From NCBI RefSeq assembly GCF_009831215.1, contig NZ_WUTW01000002.1, positions 1,146,905 to 1,210,904 of the forward strand: DNA of 64,000 nt, written 5' to 3'. The first letter of the stretch is position 1; each line of letters starts with the position of its first letter. This stretch comes from Actinomadura rayongensis. Lineage in GTDB: Bacteria > Actinomycetota > Actinomycetes > Streptosporangiales > Streptosporangiaceae. Below, one piece after another: positions 31,879 through 40,196 of this stretch. The notes below the pieces were generated by a model. It did no database searches, was not told the origin of the DNA, and worked only from the letters and a program-made list of their open reading frames with translations. Position numbers and translations under genes: made by a program.

Positions 31879-32643
31879 ATGGGCGACTACCGAATCGACG
31901 AACTGGCCCACGCGGCCGGAAGCACGGTGCGCAACATCCGCGCCTACCAGGACCGGGGCCTGCTCCCACCGCCCCGGCTGGAGGGACGCGTCGGCATCTA
32001 CGACGACTCCCACCTCGCGCGGCTGCGCCTCATCGGCAAGCTGCTCGGCCGCGGCTACACCGCCGCGATCATCAAGGACCTGCTGGGCGCGTGGGAGACC
32101 GGCAAGGACGTCGGGGAGGTCCTCGGGCTGGAGAAGGTCCTCACCGACCCCTGGTCGGACGAGCTGCCCGGGGCCGTCACGGTGGACGAGCTGATCGACC
32201 GGTTCGGCGCCGGGCTGGACCCGTCCTACGTCGCGCGGCTGCTGGACCGCGCGCGCGACCTCGGGCTCATCGAGCCGGACGGCGACCACTACCGCGTCCC
32301 GAGCCCGCGCCTGCTGCACGTCGGCGCCGAGCTGGTCGCGGCCGGGATCCCGCTGGACGCCGTCCTCGACATCGCCGACCGGATCCGCGCCGACTGCGCC
32401 GTCATCGCCGGACGGTTCGTCACGCTCGTCGAGGAGCACGTCTTCACCCGGCTCGCGGACGGCGAGAACCCGTCCGGCGAGGAGGTGTCGGAGCTGGCCG
32501 CCGTCGTGCAGCGGATGCGGCCCCTCGTCCGGATGGTCGTGGACCCGTTCATCGCGCGGGCGATGGAGGCGCGCGTGGAGGCGTCCCTCGGCGACCGGCT
32601 GGAGCTGATCCGCGACCATCTGGGCGCCCCCGCCGACGGGTGA
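31879..32643 (+). CDS. MerR-family regulator with long helical effector domain
   Basis: 254 residues from ATG 31879. The N-terminal MerR helix-turn-helix is clear (YRIDELAHAAGSTVRNIRAY, QDRGLLPPP, RVGIYDDSHLARL). The long C-terminal region has VTVDELIDRFG, ELVAAGIPLDAVLDIADRIR and a helical end, typical of actinobacterial MerR-like regulators without a metal site. No cysteine ligands for metals are seen. Divergent from the class III cyclase gene, with which it shares a similar helical module. Likely regulates the cyclase gene (inference). Confidence 0.87.
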   Translation: MGDYRIDELAHAAGSTVRNIRAYQDRGLLPPPRLEGRVGIYDDSHLARLRLIGKLLGRGYTAAIIKDLLGAWETGKDVGEVLGLEKVLTDPWSDELPGAVTVDELIDRFGAGLDPSYVARLLDRARDLGLIEPDGDHYRVPSPRLLHVGAELVAAGIPLDAVLDIADRIRADCAVIAGRFVTLVEEHVFTRLADGENPSGEEVSELAAVVQRMRPLVRMVVDPFIARAMEARVEASLGDRLELIRDHLGAPADG

Positions 32644-32644
32644 C

Positions 32645-34369
32645 TCACAGCAGCGAGGCGCCCCACTCGACGGCGACCTGGTGCAGCGCGCCGCGCGCGT
32701 CCGCGAACGTGACGGTGGCCTTGCCGGGAAGGTTCAGCAAACCCGTCTGCAGGGTGACGGTCAGCGCGCCGGTGCCGCCGTCGGCCAGCGTGCCCGCCGC
32801 CGGGGACAGCGTGAGCTGCTCCGACGACGCCACGCCCTGCCAGCTCACCGGACCGCCCGTCGCGTGCAGCGTGATGCGCGCCGTTTTCGTCCCGTACAGC
32901 TCGACCTTCGCCTGGTCGACGCGCAGCGTGCCGTCGCGCGGCCCCGGCGCGCCGGACGGACCGCCGCCGGGCGGACCGCCGCCGGGCCTGCCGGGGCCCT
33001 GCTCCGGCGTGTCGCTCGGCGTGCCGCTCGCGCCCGGGGTCAGCGGCGGGGCGCCGGCGCGGAGCCTCGGCGCCCGCGCGGTCGGCTGCGGGGTGGGGCT
33101 GCCGGTCGTCCCGCCGGACGGGCCGACGGTCGTGCGCGGCGTCTCCTTCGGCCTGCCCGGCGGCCAGTACGTGGTCGTCCCGGCGATGCCCGGGCCCATC
33201 AGCAGCACCGCGACGACGGCCGTGACGAGCGCGCCCAGCATCCCGCCGCCGGTGAACAGCCAGCGGCGGGTGAACGGCGAGGTGACGTCCGGCTGCGTCG
33301 GCATCCCGTCGGGCGTGAGCGTGCCGCCGCGCGCGGCGATGTCGGCGCGGTAGCCCGCCAGCTCGGGGTCGGTCGCGGTGTGCATGAAGCGGTGCCGCAG
33401 CGACGCGGGCAGCACCGGCGGCGCCGGCGCCGCGAGCCCGGCGGGCCCCGTGACGGGACGCGGATCACGCGCCGCGAGCACCGCCACGGAGTCCTCGTCG
33501 TCCTCCGCCAACACGGGCAGCGCCCCGCCGCCCGACCCACCGGCCTCGCCGGACGCACCGCCGACCGTGGCACCGGGCCTGCCGGACCGCCCAGCAGGAT
33601 CACCGGGCAGCGCGGCGGGATCGCCAGACCGCGCGGCGGGCTCACCAGACCGCGCAGCGGGCTCGGCGGGCGGTGCAGCGGGCTCGGCGGGCAACGCGCC
33701 GAACGCGTCGGCAGGCGCATCGCCGGGCGGCGCGGCGGGGCCGCCGGGCGACGCGGCGGCGGGCGGTGCGACGGTGTCGGCGGGCGGTGCGGCAGCGGAA
33801 GGTGCGGGCGACGCGGCGGCGGGCGGCGCGGCGGCGGACGCGGCGACGGCGGCGGGCTGCGCGTCGGGCGCGGGGGGTTCGGTGGTGGCGAGGTGGGCGC
33901 GGGCGTGGTCGAGGCGGGTGCGGACGCGGCGGAGGCTCACGCCGGTGGCCGCCGCCGCGTCGGCCGGGGTCAGGCCGTGGCGTTCGGCGAGGACGATCAG
34001 TTCCTGGTCGGCGGGGTCCAGGTCGGCGAGGGCGGCCAGGAGGGCTGCGGCGGCCGGGGCGGCGTCGGGGAAGGTCGGCGTGCCGGTGACGTCCTGGCGC
34101 AGGCAGCGGCGGCGGACGGCCCCGTAGAGCCACGCGCCGAGGCCGACGCGGACGGTGCGCATCCGGGGGGCGCGGCGGCAGGCGTCCACGAACGCGTCGT
34201 GGACGACGTCGGCGGCGGTGCGGCGGTCGCCCGTCAGCGACGAGGCGTAGTCGAAAAGGCGCTCGGCGTAGGCGTCGTAGAGGTCGCGGAGAGCGCGATC
34301 GTCACCTTCGTGCAGGCCGTGGACCAACCTCCGGTCGGCCGCCGCGTCGAAGGGGGACCACCTCGGCAT
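32645..34369 (-). CDS. Membrane-anchored ECF sigma factor with extracytoplasmic beta domain
   Basis: 574 residues from ATG 34369. Sigma-2 is at about residues 20-95 (LYDAYAERLFDYASSLTGD, TAADVVHDAFVDACRR) and sigma-4 at 108-162 (ADQELIVLAERHGLTPADAA, TGVSLRRVRTRLDHARAHL). A Pro/Ala/Glu-Ser-Gly repeat linker of about 150 residues follows, then one transmembrane helix (about 370-396), a Pro/Thr-rich segment and a C-terminal Ig- or BACON-like beta domain (about 481-574). The sigma and the presumed sensor are thus one chain, so release by proteolysis is likely. ECF groups with C-terminal membrane extensions are known in actinobacteria (ECF52/53 types). No separate anti-sigma gene is adjacent. Confidence 0.88.
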   Translation of the reverse strand: MPRWSPFDAAADRRLVHGLHEGDDRALRDLYDAYAERLFDYASSLTGDRRTAADVVHDAFVDACRRAPRMRTVRVGLGAWLYGAVRRRCLRQDVTGTPTFPDAAPAAAALLAALADLDPADQELIVLAERHGLTPADAAAATGVSLRRVRTRLDHARAHLATTEPPAPDAQPAAVAASAAAPPAAASPAPSAAAPPADTVAPPAAASPGGPAAPPGDAPADAFGALPAEPAAPPAEPAARSGEPAARSGDPAALPGDPAGRSGRPGATVGGASGEAGGSGGGALPVLAEDDEDSVAVLAARDPRPVTGPAGLAAPAPPVLPASLRHRFMHTATDPELAGYRADIAARGGTLTPDGMPTQPDVTSPFTRRWLFTGGGMLGALVTAVVAVLLMGPGIAGTTTYWPPGRPKETPRTTVGPSGGTTGSPTPQPTARAPRLRAGAPPLTPGASGTPSDTPEQGPGRPGGGPPGGGPSGAPGPRDGTLRVDQAKVELYGTKTARITLHATGGPVSWQGVASSEQLTLSPAAGTLADGGTGALTVTLQTGLLNLPGKATVTFADARGALHQVAVEWGASLL

Positions 34370-34506
34370 ACGTGCTCCCCGGCACCGAAATGGGACCGCC
34401 CCGCGAAGGGCGCTCCTGTCCGTCGGACAGTGATACACCCTCACGGCCCCCGCGCACCACCAGATGGCCCGAAATCGGGCTATTCAGTCGATCTTCCGGG
34501 GCCGGG

Positions 34507-35028
34507 TCAGTGGCGCGCGGTGCTGAGGACGGTGTCGTTGCGCGTGTCGTCGCGCATGTCGTCGCGCAGGCGGGCCATCGCGCGGGACACCGTGCTCTTG
34601 ACCGTTCCGACGCTGACGCCGAGCAGGGCGGCTACCTCGTGCTCGGGACGGTCCTCGTAGTAGCGCAGGAACACGGCCGTCCGCTGCCGTTCGGGCAGGC
34701 GCCGCAGGGCGCGGCCGAGGGCGTCGCGCAGGTCGCAGCGCGGCGCGTCGTCGGCCACCGGGCGCTCGGGCACGTCGCCGGACGGGTGGACGTCCAGCCT
34801 CCGGCGGCGCCGCCACCAGGAGATGTGCGTGTTGGCCATCGCGCGCCGCACGTAGCCGTCCACCGCCGCGCGCGAGCCGATGCGCTCCCATGCGAGGTAG
34901 GTGTCGGCCAGCGCGGCCTGGAGCAGGTCCTCGGCGTCCTCGCCGGCGATCCGCGTCGCCGCGCGCAGCAGGGCGGGACGGCGCGCCGCGACGTACGCGC
35001 GGAACTCCTCGTCCGTGGTCTCCCTCAC
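34507..35028 (-). CDS. SigE-family ECF RNA polymerase sigma factor
   Basis: 173 residues from the GTG at 35028. Actinobacterial SigE-type sigma factor: EFRAYVAARRPALLRAATRI, DAEDLLQAALADTYLAWERI in sigma-2, YVRRAMANTHISWWRRRRR, then LRRLPERQRTAVFLRYYEDR and VAALLGVSVGTVKSTVSRAMARL in sigma-4. Such regulators direct transcription under envelope or other stress. It lies 140 bp from the membrane-anchored sigma factor and is divergent from a Cys-rich DPBB/MauE pair, which may be its target or control (inference). No anti-sigma factor is beside it. Confidence 0.92.
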   Translation of the reverse strand: MRETTDEEFRAYVAARRPALLRAATRIAGEDAEDLLQAALADTYLAWERIGSRAAVDGYVRRAMANTHISWWRRRRRLDVHPSGDVPERPVADDAPRCDLRDALGRALRRLPERQRTAVFLRYYEDRPEHEVAALLGVSVGTVKSTVSRAMARLRDDMRDDTRNDTVLSTARH

Positions 35029-35316
35029 GTCACCCGATTCCCCGACTCGCGTCCGGTTGCGAAAGCACGTCCCGTCGCTTGTCAGCGTGGCACGATGATC
35101 GTTGTTCCGGTCCCAACAGAACGCGGTATTCGGCTCAACCGGTGGAAAATCCTTACCCGTCGGCAAGGAATTCTTATCCCCGGCACGACGTATACCGACA
35201 AATCCGTCGACAGGTAGGGTCACAGGGCGTGACGCTTGACTCACAGCACTAACTACGGTGGGAGACCCTGCAATGCCTCCCGTCGCAGCCGCCCCGCCTG
35301 GAAGCCGGAGCCCCGC

Positions 35317-36252
35317 ATGCACCATCCGGAAGCCGCGCGGCGCCGTCGCCGTGCCGCCGTCCTCGGCGCGCCGCCCGACAGCGCCGGTCCCCCCGCACGC
35401 CCGGGCGCCCATGCCGGGACCGTGCTCGACGCCAGTCCCCACCTGCTGGTCCTCGCCGTCCCCGGCGGCGAGGTCCGCCTGCCGCTCAGCGACACCACCG
35501 CGATCTGGCACGGCGACCGCGCCGGGCCGGACGTCCTGCGCCCCGGCCGCAGGGCCGTCGCCCGCCCCTACCGGGGACGTCCCGGCACCGAACGCGTCTG
35601 GATCGACGCCGCCCGCGTGACCGGCACGATCACCGCCGCCACGCGACGCTCCGTGGACGTGGACCTCGGCCCCCATCGCGGGACGACGACCGTGACGATC
35701 CCGGAGACGGTGTACGACCGGATCCGCGTCCGGCACCCGCGCCTGGAGCCCGGCTACCTGTTCGACACCGTGTGCGTGAGGACGCCCGACGGCCCCCGCG
35801 CCGTCGCGCCCGGCACGTCCCAGCCCGGCTACCGCGCGGACGCGCTGACCGCGCCCGAGCCCGACGCGTCCGTCCCCGGCGAGTCGCACGGCACCGCCAC
35901 CTGGTTCGACGGCGGCGACGCGCCCGGCGCCGCCTACCCGGCCGTCGACCCCGAGGGACGCGCGGGCGGCTGCGCGGACGCGCCGCGCGGCTGCGTCCCG
36001 CTGCCGCTGCTGTCGATCGGGAGCGGCCTGACCGTCCACAACGCCTGCACAGGCCGTACCGCCCGGATCCCCGTCACCGAGTGCGGCTGCGTCGCCGCGC
36101 GGTTCTGCGACCGCTGCGTCCAGTGCGGCACCTCGCCGCGCGGCCGGCTGGTCGAGCTGACGCCGGTCGCGTTCGCCGCGCTCGGCGGCGACCTGGAGAC
36201 GGGGTGCTTCAACGCCGTCCTGCGCCATGACAGGGGGACCCGACGATGGTGA
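35317..36252 (+). CDS. Cys-rich protein with RlpA-like double-psi beta-barrel
   Basis: 311 residues from ATG 35317 (GGAG upstream). The N-terminal 170 residues contain an SH3-like strand set (LLVLAVPGGEVRLPLSDTTA, ARVTGTITAATRRSVDVDLG) with no named family. From about residue 195, GTATWFDGGDAPGAAYPAV then LLSIGSGLTVHNACTGRTAR then LVELTPVAFAALGG follow the RlpA/expansin double-psi beta-barrel pattern, with nine cysteines (ECGCVAARFCDRCVQCG among them). No signal peptide is visible. The Cys content plus an overlapping MauE gene suggests disulfide redox chemistry. The catalytic Asp of lytic RlpA (D in ..D.S..A) is replaced by ELT, so enzymatic activity is doubtful. Confidence 0.65.
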   Translation: MHHPEAARRRRRAAVLGAPPDSAGPPARPGAHAGTVLDASPHLLVLAVPGGEVRLPLSDTTAIWHGDRAGPDVLRPGRRAVARPYRGRPGTERVWIDAARVTGTITAATRRSVDVDLGPHRGTTTVTIPETVYDRIRVRHPRLEPGYLFDTVCVRTPDGPRAVAPGTSQPGYRADALTAPEPDASVPGESHGTATWFDGGDAPGAAYPAVDPEGRAGGCADAPRGCVPLPLLSIGSGLTVHNACTGRTARIPVTECGCVAARFCDRCVQCGTSPRGRLVELTPVAFAALGGDLETGCFNAVLRHDRGTRRW

Positions 36253-37073
36253 CCGCGTTCCAGAACACCCAGGTGCTGCTGCTGTCGTTCGTGCTGCTGG
36301 CCGCGTGTCTGGCGAAGCTGGCCGTCCGGCATCCGGCGCCCGCGCACGACCACGTCCACGGCGTGCCGCTGCCGGGCTGGCTGCCGCAGGCGACGCGGTT
36401 GGACAGCCGTCCGTTCGCGGTCGCGGTCGCGCTGGTGGAGGGCGGGCTCGGCATCGCGCTGCTCGTGACGTCGCAGTTCTCGGTCCGGCTGGTGACCGCG
36501 CTGGCGTTCGCGGTGGCGACGTGGACGGTGAGCGAGTTGCGCGTCCGGCGTCCCGACGCGGGGTGCGGCTGCTTCGGCGGGCTCAGCGCGAAGCAGGTCG
36601 ACCGGCGGACGGTCGCGCGCGCCCTGCTGTTCACGCTCGCCGCCGTGGCCGCGCTCGGCGCGCCGCGGGCCGGGTTCGCGTGGCTGCACGACGCGCACGC
36701 GACGGTCGGGCTGGCGCTGCTGGCCGTCGAGGTGGCCCTGTTCAGCCTGATCTCGCCGGAGGTCGCGACGCTGTGGGAGAAGCGCGCGGCGTGGCGGATC
36801 CGGCGCGAGGACGAGCCCTGCGACCGGCGGCACAGCCCGCTGGCGGAGACGATGCGGACGCTGCGCGCCAGCGCCGCGTGGTCCGCGCACGAGGACACCG
36901 TGGTCAGCGCCGTCCCGCTGGACGTGTGGCGCGAGGGCTGCTGGCGGTTCCTGGCCTACCGGGCGGTGTCGGACGGACGTCCGGCCGAGCTGATCTTCGC
37001 GGTGTCGACGGCCGCGCGGGGGCGCCGGGTGCGCGTCGCGATGGTCCCGGCGGAGGAACCGGCGCTGCGCTGA
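36246..37073 (+). CDS. MauE/DoxX-like redox membrane protein
   Basis: 275 residues. The first 170 form the MauE domain: four hydrophobic helices (LLLSFVLLAACLAKLAV, VALVEGGLGIALLV, LVTALAFAVATWTVSELRV, ARALLFTLAAVAALGA) and the CGCFGG motif after helix 3, characteristic of MauE-type membrane redox proteins related to VKOR-like electron carriers. The last 100 residues are soluble with two more cysteines (EPCDRR, EGCWRF). It overlaps the end of the Cys-rich gene by 7 bp, so the two are one operon. Likely moves electrons between a membrane quinone and protein thiols; MauE partners include a thioredoxin-like MauD, which is absent here. Confidence 0.82.
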   Translation: MVTAFQNTQVLLLSFVLLAACLAKLAVRHPAPAHDHVHGVPLPGWLPQATRLDSRPFAVAVALVEGGLGIALLVTSQFSVRLVTALAFAVATWTVSELRVRRPDAGCGCFGGLSAKQVDRRTVARALLFTLAAVAALGAPRAGFAWLHDAHATVGLALLAVEVALFSLISPEVATLWEKRAAWRIRREDEPCDRRHSPLAETMRTLRASAAWSAHEDTVVSAVPLDVWREGCWRFLAYRAVSDGRPAELIFAVSTAARGRRVRVAMVPAEEPALR

Positions 37074-37126
37074 TCGGGTTTTCTATCGCTCTCTAGGGAA
37101 AATCCAAGAGTCCGTTATAGGTGGAT

Positions 37127-37153
37127 GACGAGCGACGGTGTCTAGCGCTCGTC
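37127..37153. terminator. Hairpin between the convergent MauE and ATPase genes
   Basis: GACGAGCG (37127-37134) pairs with CGCTCGTC (37146-37153) around an 11-base loop, 54 bp after the MauE stop and 24 bp before the convergent stop of the ATPase. Probable terminator for both. Confidence 0.55.
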
Positions 37154-37176
37154 CTAGAAACGGGTAGAGAGGCGAA

Positions 37177-38463
37177 TCAGGCGGGCTGGGCCCGGAGGAA
37201 CTGGCCGAAATGCGGCACGGTGAACGCCACCAGGCCGCGTTCCGCGCTGTAGATGAGGCCCTTCTTGATCAGGCCGTCCCGGGCCGGCGACAGGCTGGAC
37301 GGCTTGCGGCCCAGCTCGCTCGCCACCGCCGCCGTCGGCACCGGGTCGTCCCCGAGGACGGCCATCGCCCGCATGTAGTCGCGCTCGGCGGGCGTCGCGC
37401 GCTCGTACCGGCTGCCGAAGAAGCCGACCGCCAGCTCGCTCTCGGCCTCGGGCGCGGCGACGCGGATGTCCTCGGCGGTGATCGGGGTGTCGGGGGCGAC
37501 GTCCCAGACGACCTTCGCGTACGCCTGGACGAAGTAGGGATAGCCGTCGGCCGCGCCGTACAGGGCGTCCAGCGCCTCGGGGGTGAACGTGACGTCCTCG
37601 CGCTCGGCGGGGGCGAGCAGGGCGAGATCGGCCGATTCCCGGTCGAGCCGGTCGATGCGCGCGTACCGGAACAGCCGCTCGGAGTAGGACTTGCTCGCCG
37701 ACAGCACGGCGGGCAGGTGCGGCAGGCCCGCGCCGACGACGATCAGCGGGCCGCCGTTCTGGGACAGCTCGTGGCACGCGGCGCAGAGCGCGGAGACGTC
37801 GTCGGCGGGGACGTCCTGCATCTCGTCCACGAACAGCGCGATGCCCGCGCCGACGTCGGTGGCGACGGACGCGGCGTCCACGAACAGCTCGGTGAGGTCG
37901 ATCTCCAGGTCGCCGGAGTCGGCGCGGCCCCGGGACGCGGGGACGTCGATGCCCGGCTGCCAGCGGTGCGCGCGGGCCTTCGTCCGGCCGTCCTCCTCGC
38001 CCGCCTGCGCGAACGCCTTGAGCACGCCGAGGAACGCCTCGATGCGGTCGGGCGCGCGGTGCCGGGGCGCAAGCTCGCGGACGGCCATGTGCAGCGCGGA
38101 CGCGACGGGCCGCCGGATCGACTGGTCCGGCCGGGCCTCGATCTTGCCGGTCCCCCAGAGCCGCTGGATCGCCATCGACCGGAACGTGTTGAGCAGGACC
38201 GTCTTCCCGACGCCGCGCAGCCCGGTGATGATCATGCTGCGCTCGGGACGACCGCGCGCCACGCGTTCGAGGACGACCTCGAACTGCTTCAGCTCGCGGT
38301 CGCGGCCGGCGAGCTCCGGGGGGCGCTGGCCCGCGCCCGGTGCATAAGGGTTGCGCACGGGGTCCACGGTCTCGGACTCTATGAGGCGGTATAGCTGAGG
38401 CCGTAGATTTGCGTAGAAATCCCTGCGGCGTGTCGCGCGTGCCCGGCAGCGGACGAGTTCCAT
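37177..38463 (-). CDS. AAA/STAND-type ATPase (ATP-binding protein)
   Basis: 428 residues from ATG 38463 with GGGAGGTG upstream. Walker A GLRGVGKT, Walker B IALFVDEMQD, with sensor region RIDRLDRESADLALLAPAE; then a wHTH-like C-terminal region (ELGRKPSSLSPARDGLIKKG, LVAFTVPHFGQFLRA). It matches the AAA_16/ATPase superfamily proteins common in actinobacteria, with orphan genes. A helix-turn-helix-like end suggests DNA or regulatory interaction. Function unknown. Divergent genes none; 119 bp separate it from the pirin gene. Confidence 0.8.
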   Translation of the reverse strand: MELVRCRARATRRRDFYANLRPQLYRLIESETVDPVRNPYAPGAGQRPPELAGRDRELKQFEVVLERVARGRPERSMIITGLRGVGKTVLLNTFRSMAIQRLWGTGKIEARPDQSIRRPVASALHMAVRELAPRHRAPDRIEAFLGVLKAFAQAGEEDGRTKARAHRWQPGIDVPASRGRADSGDLEIDLTELFVDAASVATDVGAGIALFVDEMQDVPADDVSALCAACHELSQNGGPLIVVGAGLPHLPAVLSASKSYSERLFRYARIDRLDRESADLALLAPAEREDVTFTPEALDALYGAADGYPYFVQAYAKVVWDVAPDTPITAEDIRVAAPEAESELAVGFFGSRYERATPAERDYMRAMAVLGDDPVPTAAVASELGRKPSSLSPARDGLIKKGLIYSAERGLVAFTVPHFGQFLRAQPA

Positions 38464-38582
38464 CGGACACCTCCCGCGCCCGTCGAACGAATGTTCGAGA
38501 CAGTAGCGCACGGGCGTCCGCCCTGTCCCCCGTCCGGACGGAAAACTCCGACATTCTCCGTCCGGACGAGGGCCGCCCCAGG

Positions 38583-39590
38583 TCAGAGGGCCTGGTCGGT
38601 GGCCGAGCGGTGCGGCAGCTCGGCGGCGGGAACCTGGCCCATCCGCCCGGCCTGGAAGTCCTCGAACGCCTGGACGATCTCGTCCTTGGTGTTCATGACG
38701 AACGGGCCGTACCGGGCGACCGGCTCGCGCAGCGGCAGGCCGCCGAGGATCAGGATCTCCCAGCCGTTCTTGCTGCTGACCGGCTGCGTGTCGGCGGCCT
38801 GGACGACGATGCCGTCCTGGTCGCCGGCGTGGTGCGAGCCGCCGAGGACGGCGAGCCGCCCCTCGTCCAGCGCGACCTGCTCGGCGCCGACCGTCCCGCG
38901 TCCGGACAGGACGTAGACGAGCGCGGTGAAGTCGCGCGGCCAGGGCAGTTCGAGCCGCGCGCCCGGCGCGACCGTCGCGTGGACGTAGTTGATCGGCGTG
39001 TAGGTGACGCCCGGGCCGTCGAACCCGCCGACCGAGCCCGCGATGACCCGGACGAGCGACGCGCCGTCCGCCGAGGACAGCAGCGTGACGTCGCCCGCGC
39101 GGATGTCCTGGTAGCGCGGGTCGACCCACTTCTGGGCGCGCGGCAGGTTGACCCAGAGCTGCACGCCGTGGAACAGGCCGCCCTTCGCGACCAGCTCCGG
39201 CGGCGGCTGCTCGATGTGCTGGATGCCGGACGCGGCCGTCATCCACTGCGTGCCGCCGTCGGCGATGCGGCCGCCGCCGCCCGTCGTGTCCCGGTGCTGG
39301 AACGCGCCGTCGATGATGTAGGTGACGGTCTCGAACCCCCGGTGCGGGTGCCACGGCGTGCCCTTCGCCTCGCCGGGCGCGTACTCGACGGCGCCCATGT
39401 GGTCGAGGAGCAGGAACGGGTCGGCCAGCGGCAGGTCGACGCCGGGGAACGGGCGGCGGACCTGGAAGCCCTCGCCCTCCAGGTGCTTCTGGGCGGTGAC
39501 GACCTTGGCGACGCGGCGCCAGCCGGTGGTCGCGTCGGGGAGCTTCGGCAGGCGGGGAAGGGTGAGCGTGTCGGCGGTGACGGCGGGCAT
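38583..39590 (-). CDS. Pirin-family protein
   Basis: 335 residues. Pirin double-cupin pattern: PFLLLDHMGAVEYAPGEAKG, then PHRGFETVTYIIDGAFQHRD with the metal-binding His residues and Glu, then MTAASGIQHIEQPPPEL and LQLWVNLPRAQKW-type core (here FHGVQLWVNLPRAQKWVDPR). Second cupin ends with HHAGDQDGIV and ARYGPFVMNTKDEI. Bacterial pirins act as redox-linked regulators or quercetinase-type enzymes. GAGGAG upstream fixes ATG 39590. Divergent from a MarR gene with palindromic sites, so it is likely under its control. Confidence 0.92.
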   Translation of the reverse strand: MPAVTADTLTLPRLPKLPDATTGWRRVAKVVTAQKHLEGEGFQVRRPFPGVDLPLADPFLLLDHMGAVEYAPGEAKGTPWHPHRGFETVTYIIDGAFQHRDTTGGGGRIADGGTQWMTAASGIQHIEQPPPELVAKGGLFHGVQLWVNLPRAQKWVDPRYQDIRAGDVTLLSSADGASLVRVIAGSVGGFDGPGVTYTPINYVHATVAPGARLELPWPRDFTALVYVLSGRGTVGAEQVALDEGRLAVLGGSHHAGDQDGIVVQAADTQPVSSKNGWEILILGGLPLREPVARYGPFVMNTKDEIVQAFEDFQAGRMGQVPAAELPHRSATDQAL

Positions 39591-39630
39591 CTCGGCTCCT
39601 CGGGGTCGGTGTCGTGATCGCGTCAACCTT

Positions 39631-39644
39631 GTTGAAATCTCAAC
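39631..39644. promoter_or_regulatory. MarR operator site 1
   Basis: GTTGAAATCTCAAC: perfect 5-bp arms around AATC, 40 bp upstream of the pirin start. It shares the TTGA...TCAA core with site 2, so the divergent MarR protein probably binds both. Confidence 0.65.
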
Positions 39645-39700
39645 TATTCCCGCGGGCGAGGATCACGTAAGCTGCGTGACCGAGCGTATCCCAGAAGTGG

Positions 39701-39727
39701 TTGAAGCTTCAATCTGTTGGCTATACT
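39701..39727 (+). promoter_or_regulatory. MarR operator site 2 and leaderless promoter
   Basis: TTGAAGCTTCAA (39701-39712) is a perfect 12-bp palindrome. It supplies a -35-like TTGAAG; TATACT at 39722-39727 fits a -10. The MarR start codon is only 8 bp beyond, so the mRNA is probably leaderless. A repressor on the palindrome would block this promoter directly. Confidence 0.65.
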
Positions 39728-39734
39728 CCGTTCC

Positions 39735-40193
39735 ATGACCGAACCCCGCTGGCTGACCGCCACCGAGCAACGCTCGTGGCGCGCCTACGTGGACGGCAGC
39801 GCGCGCCTCACCGAGCTGATGGACCGCGACCTCAAGACCCGCCACGGCCTCTCCGTCTCCGAGTACGAGATCCTCGTGCGGCTGTCCGAGGCGCCCGGCC
39901 GTTCGCTGCGCATGGCCGAGCTGGCCGAGCACGCCAGCCAGTCGCGCAGCCGCCTGTCCCACACCTGCGCGCGGCTGGAGGGCAAGGGCCTGGTCCGCCG
40001 CGAGGACTGCCCGAGCGACCGGCGCGGCGTCATCTGCCTGCTCACCGACGAGGGCTTCGCCGCGCTCGACCGCGCCGCCCGCGACCACGTCGAGGTCGTC
40101 CGGACCTACCTCGTGGACGTCGTGGACCCCGCCGACCTCGACGCGATCGGCCGCGCGTTCGACGCCGTCATCAAGCGCATCGAGGCCGGCTAG
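39735..40193 (+). CDS. MarR-family repressor
   Basis: 152 residues. MarR winged helix: LSVSEYEILVRLSEAPGRSL, MAELAEHASQSRSRLSHTCA, RLEGKGLVRREDCPSDRRG (the wing with DRR), ICLLTDEGFAAL. Flanking N- and C-terminal helices give the dimer interface. Divergent from the pirin gene, with TTGA palindromes between. It likely senses an aromatic or oxidant ligand; no ligand can be inferred. Transcript is probably leaderless. Confidence 0.93.
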   Translation: MTEPRWLTATEQRSWRAYVDGSARLTELMDRDLKTRHGLSVSEYEILVRLSEAPGRSLRMAELAEHASQSRSRLSHTCARLEGKGLVRREDCPSDRRGVICLLTDEGFAALDRAARDHVEVVRTYLVDVVDPADLDAIGRAFDAVIKRIEAG

Positions 40194-40196
40194 AGG

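Noticed and set aside
37081..37153. Possible small RNA between MauE and ATPase genes
   Set aside because: Only one 8-bp hairpin is present and no promoter can be supported; a terminator explains it.
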